DNA from: a virus
Strand: one strand, 5' to 3'
Virus record (IMG/VR): IMGVR_UViG_3300027621_000028
Span: 1-27,957 of that record
Length of the DNA stretch: 27,957 nucleotides
Shown here: positions 23,039 to 27,957 of the stretch, one piece after another
How the letters are laid out: each line of letters opens with the position of its first letter
Position numbering within the stretch: the first letter of the stretch is position 1
The notes under the pieces: generated by a model
Database searches by the model: none
What the model was told of the DNA's origin: nothing
Seen by the model: only the letters and a program-made list of their open reading frames with translations
Program-made: the position numbers and the translations under genes

Positions 23039-23961
23039 TATTTTAAACTTATTATCATATCAACTAAGTCAGGATGTGGATAGCAATCTGATTTATCCTT
23101 TCTAACATTGGTATGTGTGAGTAATCCTTTTATTTTACCATAGCATGCATCCTCATGATAATCAAATGCTTTTTTTGGACCATGCTTTTGTATTAATTGT
23201 TTTAATCCCAATCTGATATCAATCTGGTCTCTTTCACCAACATATTTAATCCATTTCTCAATTTCTTTAATCTGATTGTCTGAATAAGAATGCCAATTGG
23301 TAAATCCTTTAAATGGTTCTTCCAATATTGTTACTTCATCTGTTTGAGTCACTGTTCCCACATAGGTTTTATATTCCTTAGTTAATGGGCCCATACAACA
23401 AACTTCTAATCCAACAGAATGTCTATTCATCCAGCCAGATTTAGTTGTTCCTAAATGCCAACCTTGATTTCCTGTTGGAAAAGCTTGAACCATATGACCA
23501 TCATATTTAGCATCACCGGTTGTATGATTTCTACCCCCTAAAACAAATTCTGTACCAACAGCCCCCCGGTCATCTTTATTCCACATATCAATAGTAGCAT
23601 ATGGATTATTATTTCCAGCTGTGTGATGTAAGAATATATATTCATTTTTAATAGGCCCTTGAATATATTCACCTTTAGATAAATAATGTTTATGAATTAA
23701 CTGATCATAATTGGTCTTAAAGTATTGACCATATATATCACTATCTTCATCAATAGCTTCTTGTAATGCTGGAGTTTTATTAAATAATAAAGTCCACATA
23801 TCTGAATCTACTATTCCTGTTGGTGGAATATTATTAGATAGTTGGAATCTAATTACAGCTTTTTCTGTTGCTGGTCCAAACTGTCCATCTTGTTTTAACA
23901 AGAGTTTGGATTGAAGAGTCTGTACATCTAGTCCAGTACTCCCCCTTTTTAACATTTGCAT
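23038..23961 (-). CDS. N-acetylmuramoyl-L-alanine amidase with peptidoglycan-binding domain
   Basis: A 307-residue lysin-type enzyme that cuts the amide bond between muramic acid and the peptide stem. Residues 3-60 form a PG_binding_1 domain (GSTGLDVQTLQSKL, FGPATEKAVIRFQ, GIVDSDMWTLLF). Residues about 105-300 form an Amidase_2 (T7-lysozyme-like) fold. FLHHTAGN carries the zinc ligand His112, with a further His in LTHTNVR (His283) and Cys293 in KSDCYPH, the last in the place of the T7 lysozyme cysteine ligand. The region GWHLG and VGLEVCC also fit the family. No signal peptide, so release would need a holin or virion association. It is followed by a coupled gene and preceded by a 1-base gap. 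Confidence 0.88.
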   Translation of the reverse strand: MQMLKRGSTGLDVQTLQSKLLLKQDGQFGPATEKAVIRFQLSNNIPPTGIVDSDMWTLLFNKTPALQEAIDEDSDIYGQYFKTNYDQLIHKHYLSKGEYIQGPIKNEYIFLHHTAGNNNPYATIDMWNKDDRGAVGTEFVLGGRNHTTGDAKYDGHMVQAFPTGNQGWHLGTTKSGWMNRHSVGLEVCCMGPLTKEYKTYVGTVTQTDEVTILEEPFKGFTNWHSYSDNQIKEIEKWIKYVGERDQIDIRLGLKQLIQKHGPKKAFDYHEDACYGKIKGLLTHTNVRKDKSDCYPHPDLVDMIISLK

Positions 23962-23962
23962 A

Positions 23963-24265
23963 TTATTCTATACTAGCTGCAGCATTTTCCATAGCTTCTT
24001 TAAAAGCTTGTGCCTCTGCAGAATTAACAGGAACTTGACCACCCTCTTTTTGAGCAGCATAAGCCTGGGCCATAAACATTTGTGCTTGAAGTCTTTCAGC
24101 TCTTGATTTTTCAATTGTAGCTAAAAGCATCTCATACTCTGCCTGAACTTCTAAATGTGGGATGTTGTCTTTGTAGAATGAAGAGATTTCTTCTCTACGT
24201 GCATTCAATTCTTCTTTTGTTAAGATGGGATCTTTCTCATCTAACGGGTTGTTGTTTTTTGCCAT
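23963..24265 (-). CDS. Small helical protein, unknown
   Basis: A 100-residue protein, strongly helical and Ala/Glu/Gln-rich. It runs from a Lys/Asp-rich N-terminus (MAKNNNPLDEKDPILTKEEL) through a long amphipathic helix (about residues 35-75, EYEMLLATIEKSRAERLQAQM) to an Ala/Glu tail. It may form a coiled coil. It is the first gene after a 72-base gap holding a possible promoter and lies 1 base ahead of the amidase. I recall similar short helical proteins beside lysis and packaging genes of crAss-like phages, but cannot assign a function. Confidence 0.7.
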   Translation of the reverse strand: MAKNNNPLDEKDPILTKEELNARREEISSFYKDNIPHLEVQAEYEMLLATIEKSRAERLQAQMFMAQAYAAQKEGGQVPVNSAEAQAFKEAMENAAASIE

Positions 24266-24294
24266 TTTAATTTTTTTATTTAAACGTTATACTG

Positions 24295-24302
24295 CAAACA
24301 TA
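24295..24302 (-). promoter_or_regulatory. Possible Bacteroidota -7 box (TATGTTTG)
   Basis: On the minus strand TATGTTTG fits TAnnTTTG, 29 bases ahead of the 100-residue gene start, in the only sizeable gap (72 bases) of this part of the operon. A -33 TTTG is not clear. It could start the amidase-IHF-packaging transcript. Confidence 0.35.
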
Positions 24303-24337
24303 CAATAATAGTTTAAATAAAAAAAGTTTAATGACTT

Positions 24338-24586
24338 TTATTTTATTTCATTCTTTTTAAACAACCCAATTACGGTTTTCAGTTCTGACGCTTTATCAAA
24401 AACAACGCCTCCCTCTAAAACTTCTACTGTCCAATTTCCATTCATACTATCATCACTATCATTAGATATAAATCCAATATTCCCAATGCTTAAAGTATAA
24501 TAATACCATGGTGCATCACTTCCACTTGATTCTGGAGTTTCATCAACACGTTCAAATCCTAATTTAGTTAAATCAATTTCTCTCAT
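24338..24586 (-). CDS. Small acidic protein, unknown
   Basis: An 82-residue acidic protein with a pattern of aromatic and beta-prone segments (LGFERVDETPE, PWYYYTLSIGNIGFISND, NWTVEVLEGGVVF) and a C-terminal amphipathic helix (LKTVIGLFKKNEIK). The LGFxxVD...YYYTLxIGxxxFISN pattern is one I recall from short hypothetical proteins of Bacteroidota and their phages. The start lies 14 bases inside the end of the upstream 52-residue gene. It is the last gene of the small-protein chain. Confidence 0.7.
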   Translation of the reverse strand: MREIDLTKLGFERVDETPESSGSDAPWYYYTLSIGNIGFISNDSDDSMNGNWTVEVLEGGVVFDKASELKTVIGLFKKNEIK

Positions 24587-24731
24587 CTGGTTCTAATTTA
24601 AACATCACTAATTTTTTCATGTACTCAATTGCACTTTCTTGATCAGGAAATTTAGCCACTAATTCTTGATTAGCGTAAACCCTAAACTCCTCCACATCAT
24701 TAACCCAAGCCTGTGTAATATTAATTTTCAT
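24573..24731 (-). CDS. Very small protein (52 residues), unknown
   Basis: A 52-residue ORF with ATG at 24731 sharing one base with the stop of the upstream Lys-rich gene (TAATG), and ending 14 bases inside the next gene. It reads MKINITQAWV at the start, then a beta-like stretch (EEFRVYANQELVAKF) and a helix (DQESAIEYMKKLVMFKLEP). The coupled start and overlap, plus the lack of other coding potential here, support a real gene. Function unknown. Confidence 0.6.
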   Translation of the reverse strand: MKINITQAWVNDVEEFRVYANQELVAKFPDQESAIEYMKKLVMFKLEPDERN

Positions 24732-24976
24732 TACTTTTTCTTTTTCTTTTGAGTTCCTTTAGGCATTGGGGGATTTTCTTTGTGCCATTTCTTTGTTGCT
24801 GCTACACCTTGTTTAATAGTTTTAGCCCCAGCTTTTTGGGTAAGATTAATTTTATCCCACTTACCTTTATCTGTATTAGGATGGTCCACAATGATATCCC
24901 CCGGTTTACCTTTACCTACTTTTTTGGCTTTTTTGTAAACCACATGCTTTTCATTTCCTGCGGTTAACTTAGCCAT
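24731..24976 (-). CDS. Lys-rich basic small protein
   Basis: An 81-residue, highly basic protein, with Lys making up about a quarter of residues. It contains a VYKKAKKVGKGKPGDIIVDHP segment, a DKINLTQKAGAK stretch and a poly-Lys end (GTQKKKKK). Both start and stop overlap neighbours by one base (TAATG). The basic tail could bind DNA, RNA or negatively charged capsid interior. Families of this kind (short, Lys-rich, no known domain) are common beside one another in environmental phage genomes as I recall, but have no described function. Confidence 0.68.
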   Translation of the reverse strand: MAKLTAGNEKHVVYKKAKKVGKGKPGDIIVDHPNTDKGKWDKINLTQKAGAKTIKQGVAATKKWHKENPPMPKGTQKKKKK

Positions 24977-25617
24977 TACTTCTTCTTTGTTTTTGTAGCT
25001 CCACCCATCTTAGCTTTCATTGCACCGCCCATTCCATACTTCATAGATCCACCCATTCCGTATTTCATAGAACCGCCCATGCTATCTTTAAATGCAGAAC
25101 CTCCCATTTTTTTCTTAGGAGCAGCACCACCCATACCATATTTTATTGCACCACCTTTGCTTTTCATAGGCGGAGCAGTAGTAGTATCCTTTGTTATTCT
25201 AGGAGCAGAATAAGTATTCATACCCATTTTACCATCCATTTGTGTTTTAGATTTATTATCTGTTGGAAAATATTCATCAGGTTTTCTATTTAGGTTTTCT
25301 TTATTTTTTTTTTGTTGAGCTATCCTAATTTCTGTACCAACTTGTGCTTTGCCTGTACCACCACCATATTTTTTGTAACCCATTTTGTTTCTAACTTCTG
25401 TTGGAAGTTTAGCTAATCCTTTTTTACCAGCGGGTACATCTTTCATTGCTCCACCCATAGCCATCTTAGGTTTTTTACCTGCAGCTTTCATAGCTATTGC
25501 AGTAGCAGCTTGTTTCTTAGCTTTTACGGCACCACCTTTTTTCATCATTGAATCTCTCTTCATTGTTGAGTCAGACATCATTGTTCCGCCCATTTGCATT
25601 TTCTTTACAGTTTTCAT
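24976..25617 (-). CDS. Lys/Met/Gly-repeat protein with MGG motifs
   Basis: A 213-residue low-complexity basic protein. The last 60 residues contain six MGG motifs in units such as KYGMGGSMKYGMGGAMK and KKKMGG, and two more occur near residues 10 and 55. Between them lie Lys-rich linkers and a short ordered-looking segment (LAKLPTEVRNKMGYKKYGG, about 69-87). The MetGlyGly-Lys pattern is unusual; repeated Met and Lys could bind soft metals or nucleic acid. Similar short-repeat proteins occur in environmental phages, as I recall, without assigned role. The leader AAAACAAAAATT before ATG is a strong A-rich start. The stop overlaps the next start (TAATG). Confidence 0.75.
   Translation of the reverse strand: MKTVKKMQMGGTMMSDSTMKRDSMMKKGGAVKAKKQAATAIAMKAAGKKPKMAMGGAMKDVPAGKKGLAKLPTEVRNKMGYKKYGGGTGKAQVGTEIRIAQQKKNKENLNRKPDEYFPTDNKSKTQMDGKMGMNTYSAPRITKDTTTAPPMKSKGGAIKYGMGGAAPKKKMGGSAFKDSMGGSMKYGMGGSMKYGMGGAMKAKMGGATKTKKK
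25024..25085. repeat. Degenerate in-frame repeat encoding MGG-Lys units
   Basis: The plus strand has closely similar units, each around CCACCCATTCC followed by ATACTTCAT or GTATTTCAT and AGA. They code for successive GMGG(S/A)MK units in the Met-Gly-Gly protein. Confidence 0.6.
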
Positions 25618-25634
25618 AATTTTTGTTTTAAGTT

Positions 25635-25766
25635 TTATTTTTTTACACAGTTATTGTATGTCTTACCATACATTTTTTTTGTCCCTTTTTTTTCATAGCC
25701 TGGCCAGCATTTCTTTGCAGCACCTTTTTTAGGAGTGCCCATATTTATTTTATTCTTTAGTGCCAT
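25635..25766 (-). CDS. Tiny Lys/Cys protein (43 residues, or 35 from the second ATG)
   Basis: A 43-residue ORF starting 1 base after the previous stop. A second in-frame ATG at 25742, preceded by AAGAATAAAATAAAT, gives a 35-residue form with a better A-rich leader, and either could be used. The core KKCWPGYEKKGTKKMYGK, then a C-terminal cysteine in NNCVKK, is a motif I recall recurring in environmental phage contigs: two Cys separated by a Lys-rich loop. It may form a small metal-bound or disulfide-linked peptide. Too short for routine gene callers, but supported by composition and tight spacing. Confidence 0.65.
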   Translation of the reverse strand: MALKNKINMGTPKKGAAKKCWPGYEKKGTKKMYGKTYNNCVKK

Positions 25767-25767
25767 G

Positions 25768-26004
25768 TTATCTATATTTTGCAGCTTTCTTAGCTACGGA
25801 TTTTGGTTGTTTCACGAATTGTTTTCCTTTAGCATTACCTGCTGCCTTGGCTTTATTAGTAGCTGCTTTCTCAGAAGCACTTAATGCATCCCATGCTGCA
25901 GAAGGCAAATACCTTTTCTTACCTTTAGACGGTTTTCCGTCTGAGGTCTTCCATTTCTCATTACCCCACTTCTTAAGTGACTCTTGTGATTTAGCTAGTG
26001 CCAT
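25768..26004 (-). CDS. Lys/Ala-rich basic small protein
   Basis: A 78-residue highly basic protein. MALAKSQESLKKWGNEKW leads into KPSKGKKRYLPSAAWDALS and an Ala/Lys tail (KAAGNAKGKQFVKQPKSVAKKAAKYR). The pattern WxTSDGKPSxGxxRYLPxxAW...LSxxEKAATNKAK is a short phage family I recall without assigned function. The tail resembles histone H1-like Lys/Ala tracts and could bind DNA. The start overlaps the previous stop (TAATG). Confidence 0.72.
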   Translation of the reverse strand: MALAKSQESLKKWGNEKWKTSDGKPSKGKKRYLPSAAWDALSASEKAATNKAKAAGNAKGKQFVKQPKSVAKKAAKYR

Positions 26005-26174
26005 TACTTTTTCTTTATTTTATTCTGAACTGTTTGAGACAGTTCTTTCAAATGAAATAACTTTACACTTGTTTTACCATGTGTCTTTCCAGAAAATAAT
26101 GTACCATCTGGCATTTTATGATTACCACCATTATATAGTGTACCATCTTTCTTATAGTGATTTACGCCTTTCAT
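26004..26174 (-). CDS. Small basic protein (56 residues), unknown
   Basis: A 56-residue ORF with start ATGA overlapping the stop of the upstream gene and stop overlapping the next start (TAATG). It reads MKGVNHYKKDGTLYNGGNHK, then a repeat-like MPDGTLFSGKTHGKTSVKLF, and a helical Lys end (QNKIKKK). The doublet DGTLYNGGNH / DGTLFSGKTH looks like an internal duplication. It fits the family of short phage peptides in this cluster; function unknown. Translational coupling on both sides supports reality. Confidence 0.65.
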   Translation of the reverse strand: MKGVNHYKKDGTLYNGGNHKMPDGTLFSGKTHGKTSVKLFHLKELSQTVQNKIKKK

Positions 26175-26344
26175 TTGTATCCTCCTCCTGCTTTTTTATA
26201 TTGAACAGCAAGTAGTTGTGCTTTACGTGCAGACCACTCACCTGGATCACCACCCTTTGTACCCGCTTTAATCTTATTAAAGAGAGTCTTACGCATTCCT
26301 GGTTTGGTGTAATTACCGGCAGCGTTTACTTTTGATTTTGCCAT
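26171..26344 (-). CDS. Small basic protein, DUF5872-like (57 residues)
   Basis: A 57-residue protein. NYTKPGMRKTLFNKIKAG, then GGDPGEWSARKAQLLAVQY and a C-terminal KKAGGGYK match the short family I recall as DUF5872: KPxLRxxLxxxIxxGxKGG-xPGxWSARKAQLLxxxYKxxGGGY. No function is known for it. The start shares a base with the upstream stop (TAATG), and the stop forms ATGA with the next start. The C-terminal Gly-Gly-Gly codons produce AGGAGGAGGA just ahead of the next ATG, which happens to be a Shine-Dalgarno sequence. Confidence 0.75.
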   Translation of the reverse strand: MAKSKVNAAGNYTKPGMRKTLFNKIKAGTKGGDPGEWSARKAQLLAVQYKKAGGGYK

Positions 26345-26628
26345 TACCATTTAACTTTATCTGCCCAATAAGCAGCACTCATTTTACCTTTACTAATATT
26401 TGCTGCGTGTCTAGCCTTAAAAGATTTTTGTCTAGCCTTATCTTTTGGTGTGCTAGGATTTGCCCCGGCACCACTTACACCTTGCTGACCAAATCTAATA
26501 GTCTTTACACTATCACCTTCTTTTGCCACAACAACATGTGACTTAGTTGGATGTGAGGGAGTACGCTTTGGTGTATTATAACCAGCTACCCCTGCACTTG
26601 CTAACCTAGAGTCTTTTTTAATTGCCAT
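26344..26628 (-). CDS. Basic small protein, DUF6321-like (first gene of minus-strand chain)
   Basis: A 94-residue basic protein. The order is RLASAGVAGYNTPKRTPSHP, KSHVVVAKEGDSVKTIRFGQ, a linker, KARQKSFKARHAANISKG, and the ending MSAAYWADKVKW. This series closely follows a phage family I recall as DUF6321 (AGVxGYNxPKRTPxHPxKSHVVVAKEGxxxKxIRFGQQGV...SFKARHxxNIxKGxxSAAYWAxxxKW). Its biochemical role is unknown. As first gene of the minus-strand chain it follows the divergent promoter region. The stop overlaps the next start (TAATG). Confidence 0.78.
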   Translation of the reverse strand: MAIKKDSRLASAGVAGYNTPKRTPSHPTKSHVVVAKEGDSVKTIRFGQQGVSGAGANPSTPKDKARQKSFKARHAANISKGKMSAAYWADKVKW

Positions 26629-26682
26629 CTTTTGTTATTTATTAATAATCCTTCTATAGGAATAATATACAAATTTCTGAGA

Positions 26683-26690
26683 CAAATATA
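26683..26690 (-). promoter_or_regulatory. Possible Bacteroidota -7 box (TATATTTG) for the small-protein operon
   Basis: On the minus strand TATATTTG fits TAnnTTTG, about 55 bases ahead of the 94-residue gene in the divergent gap. A matching -33 box is not evident, so confidence is limited. Confidence 0.35.
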
Positions 26691-26785
26691 AAATAAATTT
26701 TTATAAATTGCTCAGGAAACTTAAAAAAATTTTTTGTCCCCAAAAAAAATAATGTGTATTGCATTGGTTGTACCTTCTACTGAAT

Positions 26786-26801
26786 TGCTCCCCAGCTAAT
26801 T
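26786..26801 (+). repeat. 16-base element shared by two leaders, copy 1
   Basis: TGCTCCCCAGCTAATT occurs here and identically at 27364-27379, each time in the leader of a 109-residue paralogue. Its C-rich core stands out from the AT-rich background. Confidence 0.75.
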
Positions 26802-26811
26802 TTTGCGGTGA

Positions 26812-26836
26812 GGGTACCCCCGCTTCTGTGGTACCC
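26812..26836 (+). promoter_or_regulatory. Inverted repeat GGGTACC/GGTACCC in the first paralogue leader
   Basis: A perfect 7-base stem (26812-26818 with 26830-26836) around an 11-base loop, ending 23 bases ahead of the ATG at 26860. It could be an RNA hairpin that gates translation or a protein site on DNA. The second paralogue lacks it. Confidence 0.45.
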
Positions 26837-26859
26837 AAAATTAAATAAAATACAATATT

Positions 26860-27189
26860 ATGAGCGTTTATTTCAGAAAATTAAGAATCAATGAGACAAC
26901 TGGCACAGCCACAATCATTGCAACAGACTCACCAATCGTGAGCAAACAAACTACACTGGCAGGCATGCCCGTGGGCACACGTACACAAGGTAGTGTAGTC
27001 TTTGGAGTGCTAAGCCTTATTGACCCTGCAACTAATCAGGTGATGAAGGCTAACCATCCAACCATCACTGCCTTGCAGAAAAAACTAAATGCTGGTGATG
27101 AAATGCCAGGATTCCAAATGAGTAGCAACTTTGTAGTTGACATTCAAACTGGTGAGCTAACAACCCTTAAATGGATTGAGGCTGTGTAA
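26860..27189 (+). CDS. 109-residue protein, first paralogue, unknown
   Basis: A plus-strand gene encoding 109 residues; it starts MSVYFRKLRINETTGTATII and ends LTTLKWIEAV. The centre holds FGVLSLIDP, KANHPTI and QKKLNAGDEMPGF, all conserved in the second copy at 27419. The fold looks mainly beta with a short helix (TALQKKLN). I do not recognise the family; a small nucleic-acid-binding or regulatory protein is possible. Codons are richer in G and C (GGC, GTG, ATC) than the second copy and most neighbours. It has its own A-rich leader, leader hairpin and perfect terminator, so it is a single-gene transcript and likely made in quantity. Orientation opposite to the late genes suggests early or separately timed expression. 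Confidence 0.8.
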   Translation: MSVYFRKLRINETTGTATIIATDSPIVSKQTTLAGMPVGTRTQGSVVFGVLSLIDPATNQVMKANHPTITALQKKLNAGDEMPGFQMSSNFVVDIQTGELTTLKWIEAV

Positions 27190-27200
27190 CATCAGAACAA

Positions 27201-27231
27201 GAGAGGAGTGTAAAAGCTCCTCTCTTTTTTT
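27201..27231 (+). terminator. Rho-independent terminator after the first paralogue
   Basis: GAGAGGAG (27201-27208) pairs perfectly with CTCCTCTC (27217-27224) around an 8-base loop, followed by seven T. It lies 11 bases past the stop. Confidence 0.93.
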
Positions 27232-27326
27232 AACTGTTACCAATTCTTCTTTTTCCTTTCTGCTGATCCAGCATAACTTTTAACAAGGTTATTTTTTCCC
27301 CTAACCAACTACTTAGCATACCTTTC

Positions 27327-27376
27327 TGCTCTCCCAGCTGGCTTCGCTGCGCTCAGCCCACTCTGCTCCCCAGCTA
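27327..27376 (+). promoter_or_regulatory. GC-rich leader block with imperfect and perfect copies of the shared element
   Basis: This 50-base block is far richer in G and C than its surroundings. It holds an imperfect copy of the shared element (TGCTCTCCCAGCTG, 27327-27340), an 8-base palindrome CCAGCTGG and a GGCT/AGCC stem (27340-27358). It runs into the perfect copy at 27364-27379. It may fold in the RNA or bind a protein; its role is unknown. Confidence 0.45.
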
Positions 27377-27379
27377 ATT
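27364..27379 (+). repeat. 16-base element shared by two leaders, copy 2
   Basis: TGCTCCCCAGCTAATT, identical to 26786-26801, 39 bases ahead of the second paralogue start. Confidence 0.75.
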
Positions 27380-27418
27380 AATGCACTATTGCACAAAACA
27401 AATAAAATAAAATTAATT

Positions 27419-27748
27419 ATGTCAGTATTTTTTAGAAAATTGAGAATTAATGAAGTAACAGGAACTGCTACTATCATTGTAACATCCAAACCTATTCTTA
27501 GTAAAATAGGTACATTAGCCGGATTATCAGTAGGCACAAGAACCCAAAACAGTATTACATTTGGTGTTCTTAGCTTAATTGACCCGTTAACTAATTCAGT
27601 AATGAAAGCCAATCATCCTACAATTGCACAACTTCAAAAAAAGTTGAACGCAGGTGATGAGATGCCGGGCTTTAAATTATCTGATAATAAAGTAGTTGAC
27701 CTTGTAACAGGGGAAGAAACAACACTTTATTGGGTGGAAGCAGTGTAA
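27419..27748 (+). CDS. 109-residue protein, second paralogue, unknown
   Basis: A 109-residue product, same length as the first paralogue and identical at about 83 positions by hand alignment. The start MSVFFRKLRINEVTG was chosen because it aligns exactly with the first copy and follows the leader AAATAAAATAAAATTAATT; an in-frame ATG 30 bases upstream adds ten unrelated residues. Differences cluster at residues 21-31 and near the C-terminus (KLSDNKVVDLVTGEETTLYW). Codons are AT-rich, matching the rest of the genome, unlike the first copy. Its own leader and terminator make it an independent unit. The function is unknown, as for the first copy. Confidence 0.8.
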   Translation: MSVFFRKLRINEVTGTATIIVTSKPILSKIGTLAGLSVGTRTQNSITFGVLSLIDPLTNSVMKANHPTIAQLQKKLNAGDEMPGFKLSDNKVVDLVTGEETTLYWVEAV

Positions 27749-27763
27749 ACTGCTTAAAATTAA

Positions 27764-27798
27764 AGGGGATGGTTACTAATCATCCTCTTTTCTTTTTA
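27764..27798 (+). terminator. Rho-independent terminator after the second paralogue
   Basis: AGGGGATG (27764-27771) pairs with CATCCTCT (27781-27788), with one G-U pair, around a 9-base loop, followed by TTCTTTTT. It lies 15 bases past the stop. Confidence 0.85.
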
Positions 27799-27957
27799 CT
27801 TCAAGGAATTTTGTATTCATTTGTGTGTTACTTATTTTGTTGGTGCCCTTATTCCACTCATATAATACTCTTATAACACTCATAATTACAAACACCTCTT
27901 ATAATATATATAGCTATCATCACTATTATTGTTACTCATACATAGTCTTCTTCCTCT

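Larger units (their letters stand above)
26629..26859. promoter_or_regulatory. Divergent intergenic region between minus-strand and plus-strand genes
   Basis: About 230 bases without a convincing gene separate the leftward small-protein operon from the rightward 109-residue gene. It holds a TATATTTG box for the left side, an A7T6 tract (26723-26735), the shared 16-base element (26786-26801), an inverted repeat GGGTACC/GGTACCC (26812-26836) and an A-rich leader ahead of 26860. It must carry promoters in both directions. An origin function is possible, as AT-rich divergent gaps often hold one, but no iterons are visible. Confidence 0.6.

Noticed and set aside
25385-26215. Plus-strand ORFs (115 and 151 residues) over the small-protein cluster
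   Set aside because: They are antisense to coupled Lys-rich genes, are Phe/Leu/Ser-rich because Lys codons read backwards give them, and have no leader signals.
26752-26799. 15-codon plus-strand ORF in the divergent leader that ends inside the shared 16-base element
   Set aside because: The second leader has no matching ATG-started frame, so conservation is at DNA level and a leader peptide is not supported.
27313-27612. Minus-strand ORF of 99 residues overlapping the second paralogue
   Set aside because: It is antisense to a well-conserved paralogue with clear leader and terminator, and its sequence reflects the GC-rich leader and the opposite strand of that gene.
27776-27883. Minus-strand ORF of 35 residues starting MSVIRVLYEWNKG
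   Set aside because: It is short, overlaps the plus-strand terminator, and shows no family pattern or coupling, so it is not listed as a gene.
1-27957. tRNA or rRNA genes
   Set aside because: No cloverleaf with a CCA-type end or recognisable T-loop was seen in any intergenic stretch; all gaps on the late strand are short and AT-rich.

Overview
The window looks like part of an AT-rich tailed double-stranded DNA phage genome that infects a member of the Bacteroidota. The best overall match I can recall is a crAss-like (Crassvirales) or closely related phage; this is recall of protein families and gene order, not a search. The host inference rests on translation signals. Almost no gene has a Shine-Dalgarno site, and starts instead follow A-rich leaders such as ACAAAAATTATG. 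Several upstream regions also contain the TAnnTTTG box of Bacteroidota promoters.

Most of the window (1 to about 26628) is one continuous minus-strand block, transcribed right to left. Its upstream end (26628 to 24338) is a chain of nine tiny genes, mostly encoding Lys-rich proteins, with stop/start overlaps (TAATG, ATGA) or near-contact at most junctions. One encodes a 213-residue protein full of Met-Gly-Gly repeats. Next (24265 to 19506) comes a module with a small helical protein, a peptidoglycan amidase with a peptidoglycan-binding domain, a winged-helix-like protein, an IHF/HU-like protein, a Cys-rich zinc protein, a RecB-type PD-(D/E)XK nuclease, several small unknowns and a GroES-like co-chaperonin. 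The head genes follow: large terminase, portal, an acidic scaffold-like protein and the major capsid protein. Then come head-completion or neck genes: a small fibre-like protein, a 338-residue unknown, a connector-like protein and a ferritin/Dps-like protein. A separately transcribed 487-residue virion protein is next, followed by Cys-rich small proteins, two large fibres (one with an S74 self-cleaving chaperone), a small fibre-associated protein and the start of another gene at the left edge.

At the right end (26629 to 26859) transcription diverges. Two plus-strand genes encode 109-residue paralogues (about 83 identical positions by hand alignment). Each has its own leader and a strong hairpin-plus-T terminator, and the leaders share a 16-base element. 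The last 160 bases hold nothing convincing.

The minus-strand block reads as a late operon set. Hairpins after the capsid gene, after the 487-residue gene and after the first fibre divide it, and a shared TATAGTGT motif lies ahead of the scaffold/capsid, 487-residue and 190-residue genes. The products fit a plan in which a co-chaperonin and scaffold assist capsid folding, terminase and portal package DNA, connector proteins close the head, and fibres bind the host. No tRNA, integrase, CRISPR array, insertion sequence or sheath/tape-measure gene was seen.
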